NCBI RefSeq assembly: GCF_028288465.1
Contig: NZ_JAQBNR010000062.1
Location: 1 to 64,000, forward strand
Reading direction: 5' to 3'
Length of the DNA stretch: 64,000 bases
Source: Ferruginibacter sp.
Lineage (GTDB): Bacteria; Bacteroidota; Bacteroidia; Chitinophagales; Chitinophagaceae
The notes under the pieces are model-generated. The model saw only the letters and a program-made list of their open reading frames with translations. It did no database searches and was not told the DNA's origin. Positions 25,231 through 32,838 of the stretch are shown here, one piece after another (within the stretch, counting starts at the first letter, position 1; every line of letters begins with the position of its first letter). The translations under genes were made by a program, and so were the position numbers.

Positions 25231-26287
25231 TACTGCATCGCAAAAAAAAAGCGTACTGGTTTTCTTTGTCACCTTCCTCTCCTGGTTTGGGATATGGAGC
25301 ACGCTGCAGGTAAATGTATTGCTGGATTTTGGCATCCCAGTTTCACGTGCCATTACTGATTCCGTCATCAGCAATTTATTGCTCGAAGCTTTCTGCCTCC
25401 TCATCATCAACAACATGCGGTATTATCTTCCCAAGAAAGAAAAATACTGGTACACGCTCATCATCAGCTTTGGGTTAAGTTGTTTATGGCTCTTATTATT
25501 ACGCATCATTTTATGGCGGGTATTTAAAACTGACACGGCTTATTTAACTATGCTGGCGCATACTTCTCTCATCCGTTTTGCTATTGCTTTTTTAATCATC
25601 GGTTGTTGTACTGTGCTGAGTTTGCTCTGGTATTCCCAGCAGGATCAGCAAGCCGATAACGAGCGAAAGCAGGCTATGGAAAGGTTGGCAAGAGAGGCAG
25701 AACTGAATAAATTGCGCCAGCAATTACAACCGCATTTTTTATTCAACAGTTTAAATTCCATCAGTGCACTTACCGGAAGCCAGCCCGAAAAAGCCCGTCA
25801 CATGATACAGCAGCTGAGTGATTTTTTACGCGGCACCTTAAAAAAAGAACAACAGCAATGGACCAGTTTTGAAGAAGAACTGCAATACCTGCAATTGTAT
25901 TTAGATATCGAAAAAGTGCGCTTTGGTTACCGTCTGCAAACGCAGATAGAAACAGAACCTGCTGCAATGCAAATGCATTTACCATCTATGTTACTGCAGC
26001 CACTGGTTGAAAACGCCATCAAGTTCGGACTGTATGATACCATTGGTGAAGTCACGATTTTTATACAGGCAAAAAAAGTAAACGACCTGCTGGAAGTGAG
26101 TGTACAAAACCCTTTTGACGAAACCACCTCGGCGCCGGTAAAAGGTACGGGCTTCGGTTTATCTTCCATCCGTCGACGGTTATTTTTGTTATTTGCAAGG
26201 CACGATTTGTTACAGATAAAAAAAGAAGCACAACAATTTATTACCACAATCAGCATACCGCAACAAAATGAAAGCAATCATAATTGA
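25220..26287 (+). CDS. LytS-type sensor histidine kinase
   Basis: This 355-residue protein starts at TTG (25220), the only possible start because an in-frame stop lies at 25205. Four hydrophobic segments (VLVFFVTFLSWFGIW, SNLLLEAFCLLIINN, TLIISFGLSCLWLLLL, FAIAFLIIGCCTVLSLLW) are followed by the His_kinase region RQQLQPHFLFNSLNSISAL, with His172 as the phospho-acceptor, then an ATPase with LLQPLVENAIKFG and the G-box GTGFGLSSIRRRL. This is the LytS/YehU design common in Bacteroidota. Its 3' end overlaps the response regulator gene by 20 bp. Its signal is unknown; the upstream LiaF-like protein and DUF4288 protein are candidates for partners. Confidence 0.9.
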   Translation: MARNTASQKKSVLVFFVTFLSWFGIWSTLQVNVLLDFGIPVSRAITDSVISNLLLEAFCLLIINNMRYYLPKKEKYWYTLIISFGLSCLWLLLLRIILWRVFKTDTAYLTMLAHTSLIRFAIAFLIIGCCTVLSLLWYSQQDQQADNERKQAMERLAREAELNKLRQQLQPHFLFNSLNSISALTGSQPEKARHMIQQLSDFLRGTLKKEQQQWTSFEEELQYLQLYLDIEKVRFGYRLQTQIETEPAAMQMHLPSMLLQPLVENAIKFGLYDTIGEVTIFIQAKKVNDLLEVSVQNPFDETTSAPVKGTGFGLSSIRRRLFLLFARHDLLQIKKEAQQFITTISIPQQNESNHN

Positions 26288-26993
26288 CGACGAACCACTG
26301 GCAAGAATGATGGTGAAAGAATACCTGCAGGCCTATCCGCACATTGAAGTAGTGCAGGAATGCAACGATGGTTTCGAAGGCATGAAAGCCATTCAGCAAC
26401 ACCAGCCCGATTTAATTTTCCTGGATATACAAATGCCCAAAATAAATGGTTTTGAAATGCTGGAACTCATCGATAATCCGCCGCAGGTCATTTTTACCAC
26501 AGCCTTTGAAGAGTATGCTATCAAAGCATTTGACGCCCATGCTGCCGATTATTTATTAAAGCCATTCAGCAAGGAACGCTTTGATAAAGCCATGCAAAAA
26601 TTGCAGCAACCTCACACCAACGCTGCACAAGCAGTAGTTGAAACTGCACTGCAGGCCGCCACACAAAGCAACCGCATTGTGGTAAAAGACAATGGCAAAA
26701 TAAAGATCATCCCCGTAGTACAGGTGCAGTACCTCGAGGCCGCCGACGACTATGTAAAAATCGTGACCGCCGAAGGCAGCTTTTTAAAAAAGAAAACGAT
26801 GCAGCATTTTGAAGACATCCTGCCGCCACAGGAATTCATCCGCATCCACCGCAGCTACATCGTCAACGCACAACTCATCACCCGCATAGACCCCTACGAA
26901 AAAGACAGTCACCTTGCCCTGCTAACCACCGGCGCCCGACTGCCTGTAAGCAAAGCTGGTTATGCCAAATTAAAAGAGGTGCTGGGTATTTAG
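26268..26993 (+). CDS. LytTR-family response regulator
   Basis: This 241-residue protein has a receiver domain (1-120) with the acidic pair DDEP (D7, D8), the phospho-acceptor D53 in LIFLDIQMPKING, and the switch lysine in LLKPF (~105), followed by a LytTR DNA-binding domain (~135-240) with KIIPVVQVQYLEAADDYVKI and FIRIHRSYIVNAQLI. It is the cognate partner of the overlapping kinase. LytTR regulators bind direct repeats near target promoters. Confidence 0.93.
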   Translation: MKAIIIDDEPLARMMVKEYLQAYPHIEVVQECNDGFEGMKAIQQHQPDLIFLDIQMPKINGFEMLELIDNPPQVIFTTAFEEYAIKAFDAHAADYLLKPFSKERFDKAMQKLQQPHTNAAQAVVETALQAATQSNRIVVKDNGKIKIIPVVQVQYLEAADDYVKIVTAEGSFLKKKTMQHFEDILPPQEFIRIHRSYIVNAQLITRIDPYEKDSHLALLTTGARLPVSKAGYAKLKEVLGI

Positions 26994-27036
26994 CGTTGTA
27001 ATTTTTTTATGTGACCAGCCGTATTTTTTTATAGCG

Positions 27037-27051
27037 GCATCGTTGCGTCGC
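27037..27051 (+). repeat. Dispersed intergenic repeat, copy 3 (core only)
   Basis: GCATCGTTGCGTCGC is identical to 12283-12297 and matches the reverse complement of 7680-7700 with some changes. It sits in the 250-bp spacer after the response regulator, followed by a perfect 12-bp palindrome ACGGTATACCGT at 27060-27071. Flanks beyond that do not match copy 2. Confidence 0.45.
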
Positions 27052-27243
27052 ACACTTTTACGGTATACCGTTGTGGAACTTTTATCGAAGTGGAGGCGTA
27101 CCCCTGTCATCAACTCACACAGCAGACGATGTTTATTCAAAAGGCGATTGATGAATATATCTGATGTGCTGACTAATCTGTAATTAAAATTATCATTCAA
27201 TTTAAACAAGGTATATTTATCAGCTTCCATACAACAACGGAAT

Positions 27244-27822
27244 ATGAAAACACTTAAATCCTTTGCTCTTTTACTAAGTTCAAATATAGCTGTTTGTCAA
27301 ACAACACTACCTGTTTCAACACACAACCAAAAACCGGTTCAGTCAACTGATAGTATTTTGAGTGCATCGCAAACGGAGCTATTGGTTAACAGCTCTTATG
27401 CCAGATCATTGGATAGTTTGGCTTTGCATGTTACAGGCCAAAAAATAATGAATACGTATTCCGGCAATGCCGGCTTTATTTTAGTATTGAATAACAAATC
27501 CTGGGCAGTAGCATACAGGGTTGACAGCATGGTTGTTTCTTCTTTTGGCAAGGGCAAAATTCCCGATACAATTATGAATAAAATCAACTCAAAAAAATTG
27601 GGCAATGCGGCAGCTCCTATTGGCAATTATCAAATATCCAGCGGAGAAAAATGCGATATTAAAGCAGAACTAAAAAAGGCATATGGCAACGTAATAACGG
27701 GGCTTTCAATAGGAAAAAGTACATTCAACTTTAATTTTGAAAATGACATGGAACTGGAATTTCTGTTGGTAAAAGACAACAATAATCAACCAGCCATCAG
27801 GGTGTTTTGGGAACAATGGTGA
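27244..27822 (+). CDS. Secreted protein of unknown function
   Basis: This 192-residue protein has a signal peptide (MKTLKSFALLLSSNIAVCQ) and no recognised domain. The mature part is rich in Ser, Asn and Lys, and contains GFILVLNNKSWAVAYRVD and FSIGKS-like GLSIGKSTFNFNFENDMEL, suggesting beta-strand rich structure. It is probably periplasmic. The 211-bp spacer after it contains a short GC-rich patch with no gene. Function is unknown. Confidence 0.6.
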   Translation: MKTLKSFALLLSSNIAVCQTTLPVSTHNQKPVQSTDSILSASQTELLVNSSYARSLDSLALHVTGQKIMNTYSGNAGFILVLNNKSWAVAYRVDSMVVSSFGKGKIPDTIMNKINSKKLGNAAAPIGNYQISSGEKCDIKAELKKAYGNVITGLSIGKSTFNFNFENDMELEFLLVKDNNNQPAIRVFWEQW

Positions 27823-28033
27823 GGCAGGATTAAAGTTGATGGAGCATGCTTGCTTACGCTGTTACCGATACAGTTTAAATATTTTCCTCGTTACGTCCCC
27901 GTTACACCATTGTGCCGGTCTGACCTTCGGTGCCCACCAGAGGTTTAGCCACTCACATCAAAAATATTTTCAGGTCTTTTGAAAATAAACGCTACGTTTA
28001 TATTCAACACACAATCATTTAAACAACTAACAG

Positions 28034-28462
28034 GTGAATACAGCAATTCAAACAACACTGTTCCAAAAAATAGCAAGAATAATGTTGGGCACTTTTATGG
28101 TGCTTGCCGCCGCCGGGCATATGACATTTCAGCGGGCTGCATTCCAGGCGCAGGTTCCTGACTGGATACCCATGAGTAAAGATTTGGTCGTGTTGCTCTC
28201 TGGTGTTGTGGAACTGCTGTTGGGCCTTGCTATGATCTTTTGGAAAAAAGAAAGAGTAAGAGTTGGTATCGCACTGGCAATATTTTATGTATTGATTTTT
28301 CCGGGTAACATTGCGCAATATGTAAACGGTGTAAATGCGTTTGGTCTTGATACCGATGCTAAAAGATTAACTAGGTTATTCTTTCAACCCATGCTGGTGC
28401 TTTGGGCACTATGGTCAACAGGTGCGTTGAAGGCACTGCTTAAAAGAAGAGCACAAAATTGA
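28034..28462 (+). CDS. DoxX-like membrane protein
   Basis: This 142-residue protein starts at GTG (28034). It has four hydrophobic segments (ARIMLGTFMVLAAAGHMTF, KDLVVLLSGVVELLLGLAMIF, VGIALAIFYVLIFPGNIAQY and RLFFQPMLVLWALWSTG) with the loop QVPDWIPMS that is typical of DoxX-like proteins. Relatives occur in oxidoreductase or quinol-related contexts, but the role of this one is unknown. It is located in the inner membrane. Confidence 0.78.
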   Translation: MNTAIQTTLFQKIARIMLGTFMVLAAAGHMTFQRAAFQAQVPDWIPMSKDLVVLLSGVVELLLGLAMIFWKKERVRVGIALAIFYVLIFPGNIAQYVNGVNAFGLDTDAKRLTRLFFQPMLVLWALWSTGALKALLKRRAQN

Positions 28463-28578
28463 CGCCGGTGGTCTTTAACCTGCCCAATAAAAATGGTGCA
28501 GTGCTGCTTTGAATTTGTTCTGCTAAAAAAAATACGCCATTAAAACGAAATGGCTGTGTATCAATAAAACGTTCCCAG

Positions 28579-28941
28579 GTGAAAAATATTTTTTTAGTTT
28601 TGGTGCTGGCGCTGATATTTCGAGCAACTGCAAAGGCCCAGACATGCGATGATTTGCCGGCTAATTTCCGTTCGTACAATGAGGCCACCCGCGCAATACA
28701 AAACACTTCCTTCGTACTCACCGATGAACTTCCCTTCGGTAAAAGCTCCTGGTTTTTGAGTGCGGCGTACTACAGTTGTGATAATTATTTTGGCTACCTG
28801 GTATACTCAACACAGGACAGAAAAGAACACATTCTTGAAGGCGTTCCCCTGAAAGTGTGGACGGAATTTAAAACCGCCAAAGTAACCGTTACCTATTACA
28901 TACAAAACGTAAAAGGGAAATACCGGATGGTGCCTGACTAA
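28579..28941 (+). CDS. KTSC domain-containing secreted protein
   Basis: This 120-residue protein starts at GTG (28579) with a signal peptide (MKNIFLVLVLALIFRATAKAQ). The mature part resembles the short KTSC domain: SSWFLSAAYY, FGYLVYSTQDRKEHILEGVP, VWTEFKTAK and YYIQNVKGKYRMV, which corresponds to the domain's conserved strand and GVP turn. Cysteines at CDD and SCD may form a disulfide. Function is unknown; probably periplasmic. Confidence 0.65.
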   Translation: MKNIFLVLVLALIFRATAKAQTCDDLPANFRSYNEATRAIQNTSFVLTDELPFGKSSWFLSAAYYSCDNYFGYLVYSTQDRKEHILEGVPLKVWTEFKTAKVTVTYYIQNVKGKYRMVPD

Positions 28942-28963
28942 GAACTTATCTGCATCAAATAAA

Positions 28964-28997
28964 AAAGGGTCATGCTATAATGATGCATAACCCTTTA
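28964..28997. terminator. Bidirectional terminator hairpin
   Basis: AAAGGGT with ATGC is followed by a loop and the complement GCATAACCCTTT. It lies between the convergent KTSC and phosphoesterase genes, with A-rich and T-rich flanks suited to termination in both directions. Confidence 0.6.
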
Positions 28998-29017
28998 AGG
29001 AAAACCCCGCTTTGTAT

Positions 29018-30361
29018 TTACTGAAATTTAATCGGTGTTTTATTATCCTTTACACCAAGGTCGGTCCACAAGGTTGTCGCAAGTCCGGCCAGTTGCTGGG
29101 ACATGGTTGCCAGCTGGTCAATTTGTTTACGTTGATCAGGCGGCATTTTTTCATCTCCTGCAAAATGCGCTATAGTTGCGTTTCTGAACAATGGGGCGGC
29201 GAAGGAAGCCAGCGGCGCTGGCGCACCCATCAGTGTGGTCAGGTAATAATTAAAGTAGCCATCCAGGTGTTGGGTAAGGAACATATTTGAATAGGCGGTA
29301 AAACTTAAACCACCGGGCAAACTTGCCGCTATAGATTGTACTGTTTTTGTATCTACGTCCAGCGTTTTTTCTTTCATGGTTATAATCCTGTATGGACTGG
29401 GGTTACTCACCAGCGAACCTGTTTCAATGTCAAAAAGTTCTCTTCCATTGTGTGTATAAGAGGTGATGTCATTGGCATGATAGTGCCCGGTAAAAATAAT
29501 ATTTAACCCTGCATCCATCAGCTTATTGGCGATGTTGATATTATCCTCCACCACATACCCGGGATCTATCTGTGTTTGCCCTGCATAATGCTCTACTAGA
29601 TTATGGTGCATCATGGCAAAGATGGTAATGTGCTGTTGTTTTGCCTGTTCCAGCTGAGCCAACGCCCATGTAAGTGTGGCTGGTTTAATCCGGCCATCTG
29701 CTATATCGCCGGATGGACCATACTCTTCATACCGGCTGGCATCAATTGCAATGATGCGTAACCCGGCTTTTGGTTGTACCACATAACTTAATGAGTTCGC
29801 ATCCCTGGAAATAGCATTGTTGTATCCAAAATTGCCATAGATGGTTTCAAAATCAGTTTTTGTCGTCATCTCAACGGGATAGGCGTTGTTACCATCATAT
29901 TTCTTTGCCTTGGCATTGTTAATATCATGGTTGCCGGGCATAACGTACACCTTGGTACCACCGCTCTGAAGCTGGTTAAAAAAAGCCGCCATCGCCTGGT
30001 GACCGATCTTTTCGCCATCCTTTGTAAGGTCGCCCGGCACAAGTAAAATATCCGGCCGTTGTGCGGTTAAATCAGCCAATACATTCCTGAAAATAGGATC
30101 GCTGAATTGCACCAGCTTGGGATCCCGCGCTACATAGTCTTGAAAAGCTGCACCCTCAGCACCATTGTTCACCAGCAAAGAGGGGTGCATGTAATGTATA
30201 TCGGAAACGACAGCAATGGTAAGGTGGGGATTGTCTTTTAGCAATCCGTCGTCCGCCTTGTTGTATTTGGAAGACAGCGTTTCCTGGCTGGTAAATTCCT
30301 TTTTGCAGGATAAGACAAACAGGCTTAATACTGCTGCAAGCATCCATAGTTTGAGTTTCAT
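29018..30361 (-). CDS. Calcineurin-like metallophosphoesterase lipoprotein
   Basis: This 447-residue protein is a predicted lipoprotein (signal MKLKLWMLAAVLSLFVLSCKK, lipid Cys19). Metal-binding motifs run in order: VVSDIHYMHP, VPGDLTKDG, MPGNHDINN, MMHHNL and TGHYHANDI, complete for a binuclear calcineurin-like phosphoesterase. The C-terminal ~130 residues after the last motif are a non-catalytic extension. The substrate is unknown; a periplasmic or outer-membrane phosphodiesterase or nucleotidase is plausible. Confidence 0.87.
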   Translation of the reverse strand: MKLKLWMLAAVLSLFVLSCKKEFTSQETLSSKYNKADDGLLKDNPHLTIAVVSDIHYMHPSLLVNNGAEGAAFQDYVARDPKLVQFSDPIFRNVLADLTAQRPDILLVPGDLTKDGEKIGHQAMAAFFNQLQSGGTKVYVMPGNHDINNAKAKKYDGNNAYPVEMTTKTDFETIYGNFGYNNAISRDANSLSYVVQPKAGLRIIAIDASRYEEYGPSGDIADGRIKPATLTWALAQLEQAKQQHITIFAMMHHNLVEHYAGQTQIDPGYVVEDNINIANKLMDAGLNIIFTGHYHANDITSYTHNGRELFDIETGSLVSNPSPYRIITMKEKTLDVDTKTVQSIAASLPGGLSFTAYSNMFLTQHLDGYFNYYLTTLMGAPAPLASFAAPLFRNATIAHFAGDEKMPPDQRKQIDQLATMSQQLAGLATTLWTDLGVKDNKTPIKFQ

Positions 30362-30436
30362 TTTATAGATTTTAAATGATGAAAAATAGTACCCGATATT
30401 GGGAATCGATAAGATGTATAAGACTTAAAATACAGT

Positions 30437-30448
30437 GTTTCCGGAAAC
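30437..30448. promoter_or_regulatory. Perfect 12-bp palindrome in a long spacer
   Basis: GTTTCCGGAAAC is perfectly palindromic. It lies in the 612-bp spacer (30362-30973) between the divergent phosphoesterase and AraC genes, which has no gene or recognisable remnant. A second inverted repeat, TTGTCA-A-TGACAA, is at 30798-30810. Both could be operators; evidence is only symmetry. Confidence 0.3.
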
Positions 30449-30797
30449 TGTTCAATACCAAAACTAATGGCCAAAAAAGCCGTTGCCAAATTGATTTCAC
30501 CGTGTATCATTGTGTGTGACCGCATGATCAACCAAATAATAACTTTGCTGACTTGTAATTGGTAAAATTTGCAAAACGATCAGCATGTTGATGTGGCATT
30601 TGCAAAAAATGCTAAAAAATTAACCCAGTGTTATACAATTCTGCAAAAGAAATTTATCAGGGCAAACCAACTTTATCCTCTTTTGCCGTGCCACATACCA
30701 TTCAATTTACCTTATCATGCTGCACTATGAATTCCGTCAGATTGAATTTACCGGCAATAGTCAAACGTTAAACCAAAAATAGACATGACCTTAAGGT

Positions 30798-30810
30798 TTG
30801 TCAATGACAA
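30798..30810. promoter_or_regulatory. Inverted repeat TTGTCA-A-TGACAA
   Basis: Six-base arms with one central base lie about 165 bp before the AraC gene. It may be an operator. No partner protein can be assigned. Confidence 0.3.
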
Positions 30811-30943
30811 CTATTAGTGAAAAAAATGATTGTGGTCAATAAGTTTGTTTTGTCAGTGGTCTCTTGATTTTCTCACTATGCTGCATTAGCTTACACACAA
30901 TTCCTGGTTCGTTTTACAGCATTTTCTATCCAAAACAATCCGC

Positions 30944-30951
30944 TATATTTG
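30944..30951 (+). promoter_or_regulatory. Bacteroidota -7 box (TATATTTG) for the AraC gene
   Basis: TATATTTG fits the TAnnTTTG consensus, 22 bases before the ATG at 30974. The -33 region is only T-rich (around 30921). Confidence 0.45.
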
Positions 30952-30973
30952 GGTAGGCTGCAAATCCCTTATT

Positions 30974-31783
30974 ATGCAAATTTCACCTGCCAACAAATTA
31001 TCCGGTTTAATAAAACATTATCTTTTTTTAGAAAGCAATCAGTCGCAGATACGAAAGCTGCGCTTGTTTTCTGATGGTAATCCGGCAATGGTACTTTCGC
31101 TTAGAAACAGCCTGATAGATTTCAGCAACGGCAAAGGGCTGCCGCAATATTTACCTGCTTCATTTTTATACGGCCAGTTAACTAATTTCAGAGACATTTT
31201 TATGTTTAACGAAACAGCCCTGATCATTGTAGTTTTTCAACCAACCGGCTTATATCAGTTGCTTGGAATGCATATTGCCCAAATGCAGGATGCCATTGTA
31301 CAAACAGAAGACCTGCTCGGTAAGAAAGCAATCGGCCTGCAGGAAAAATTAGCAGATAATTTTTCTCCGGGCAAGGCGGTTCAGCTGTTGGATAGCTTTT
31401 TCATGGACATTCTTGTAAGAAAATCATTTATTGACATTACAATGGTGAACGCGGCCGTTAATTGTATTGTATCAAACAAGGGTATTGTTCCAATGCGCCA
31501 GTTGGTAAAATTAACCGGCTATACAGAACGGCACATCGAAAGAAAATTTATTGAATCAGTCGGTATTGCTCCCAAAAAATTCGCCGGCATTGTAAAACTT
31601 CATTCCTTTTTAAAACAATTAAAAGAGGGCGAAAATCTTACTGCCGTTGCGTATGCCGCAGGTTATGCTGATCAGTCACATCTTATCAAAACTTTCAAAA
31701 AACACACTGGTATTACCCCGAAACTATACCTGGTAAAAGCGCAAAAACTAGCTTCCAATTTTGTGGAATTTGCCGAAATGTAA
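30974..31783 (+). CDS. AraC family transcriptional regulator (DUF6597-type), second copy
   Basis: This 269-residue regulator has the same layout as the one at 18716: an N-terminal sensor (ISPANKLSGLIKHYLFLES, IIVVFQPTGLYQLLGM) and a C-terminal AraC domain with VKLTGYTERHIERKFIESV and AVAYAAGYADQSHLIKTFKK, ending in HTGITPKLYL. It is followed by the nitrilase-family gene on the same strand after 78 bp, which may be its target. Ligand unknown. Confidence 0.87.
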   Translation: MQISPANKLSGLIKHYLFLESNQSQIRKLRLFSDGNPAMVLSLRNSLIDFSNGKGLPQYLPASFLYGQLTNFRDIFMFNETALIIVVFQPTGLYQLLGMHIAQMQDAIVQTEDLLGKKAIGLQEKLADNFSPGKAVQLLDSFFMDILVRKSFIDITMVNAAVNCIVSNKGIVPMRQLVKLTGYTERHIERKFIESVGIAPKKFAGIVKLHSFLKQLKEGENLTAVAYAAGYADQSHLIKTFKKHTGITPKLYLVKAQKLASNFVEFAEM

Positions 31784-31831
31784 TTAAAGTGCCATGTCGG
31801 AATTGTACAATTTTGTTAATGCCCTGCCGTG

Positions 31832-31839
31832 TAATTTTG
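31832..31839 (+). promoter_or_regulatory. Bacteroidota -7 box (TAATTTTG) for the nitrilase gene
   Basis: TAATTTTG fits the consensus and lies 22 bases before the ATG at 31862. A TTTG at 31812-31815 is present but spaced only 16 bases upstream, shorter than the usual ~19-21. Confidence 0.42.
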
Positions 31840-31861
31840 GGCATTAATTAAACTCATCATC

Positions 31862-32818
31862 ATGAATAATCTCAGAATAGCTACCGCACAGTTTGAAAAC
31901 AAAAGCGGTGATAAAAATTACAACCTGTCTGTTATCGATTCCCTTTCACAACAGGCAGCTGCCGGCGGGACGGATGTTATTGCCTTTCATGAATGCTCTG
32001 TCACAGGCTATAGTTTTGCCCGTCATCTTTCAAAAGAACAAATGCTGGATCTGGCGGAGTTTATTCCTGGTGGTGAAAGTATTGCTGCGCTCACTGCGAT
32101 AGCAACAAAACATGGTATTGTTATTTTAGCGGGGCTGTTTGAAAAAGATGAACAGGATAATTTATACAAGGCCTATGTATGCGTAAATGAAAACGGGCTG
32201 GCAGCCAAATACAGAAAATTACATCCGTTTATCAATCCCCATTTAACACCGGGCGATGCGTATTGCATTTTTCAAATCAAAGGTTGGCAATGCGGTATTT
32301 TGATTTGCTATGATAACAATATTATAGAAAATGTAAGGGCTACCAAACTGCTGGGGGCCGACATTATCTTTATGCCGCATGTAACCATGTGTACGCCCTC
32401 CACCAGGCCGGGCGCAGGTTTTGTTGATCCGGCATTATGGCTCAACCGCGAAAACGACCCTACTTCTCTGAGGCTCGAATTCGATGGCATGAAAGGTCGT
32501 GACTGGCTGATGAAGTGGCTGCCTTCAAGAGCGTACGACAATGCGGTGTACGTTGTATTTAGCAACCCGATTGGCATGGATGACGATCAATTAAAAAATG
32601 GATGTTCTATGATCATTGATCCTTTTGGTGATGTGCTTGCTGAATGCCGTTTATTGGATGATTGTTTTGTAACTGCTACCTTAACTCCGCAGAAATTAAC
32701 GGAAGCAGGCGGCTATCGGTATATAAAAGCAAGACGACCCGATTTGTACCGTGATATCATTGGCATGGAACATCAGCCGGAACAAAAAGTTGTTTGGCTG
32801 AACGGAGATAAAAAATAG
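31862..32818 (+). CDS. Nitrilase-superfamily carbon-nitrogen hydrolase
   Basis: This 318-residue protein has the complete Glu-Lys-Cys catalytic triad of the nitrilase superfamily: E44 in AFHECSVTGYS, K119 in AKYRKLHPF, and C149 in GILICYDN. These hydrolyse or transfer C-N bonds of amides and nitriles through a thioester on the Cys. The specificity is not obvious; the C-terminal RPDLYRDIIGMEH resembles aliphatic or omega-amidase relatives rather than true nitrilases. It is cytoplasmic. It probably lies under the neighbouring AraC regulator's control, judging by position. Confidence 0.85.
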   Translation: MNNLRIATAQFENKSGDKNYNLSVIDSLSQQAAAGGTDVIAFHECSVTGYSFARHLSKEQMLDLAEFIPGGESIAALTAIATKHGIVILAGLFEKDEQDNLYKAYVCVNENGLAAKYRKLHPFINPHLTPGDAYCIFQIKGWQCGILICYDNNIIENVRATKLLGADIIFMPHVTMCTPSTRPGAGFVDPALWLNRENDPTSLRLEFDGMKGRDWLMKWLPSRAYDNAVYVVFSNPIGMDDDQLKNGCSMIIDPFGDVLAECRLLDDCFVTATLTPQKLTEAGGYRYIKARRPDLYRDIIGMEHQPEQKVVWLNGDKK

Positions 32819-32838
32819 AGGATGGCCACGCCCAGCAC

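Noticed and set aside
26970..27230. Minus-strand 86-codon frame across the repeat copy 3
   Set aside because: It includes the dispersed repeat and the 3' end of the response regulator; no motif or start signal.
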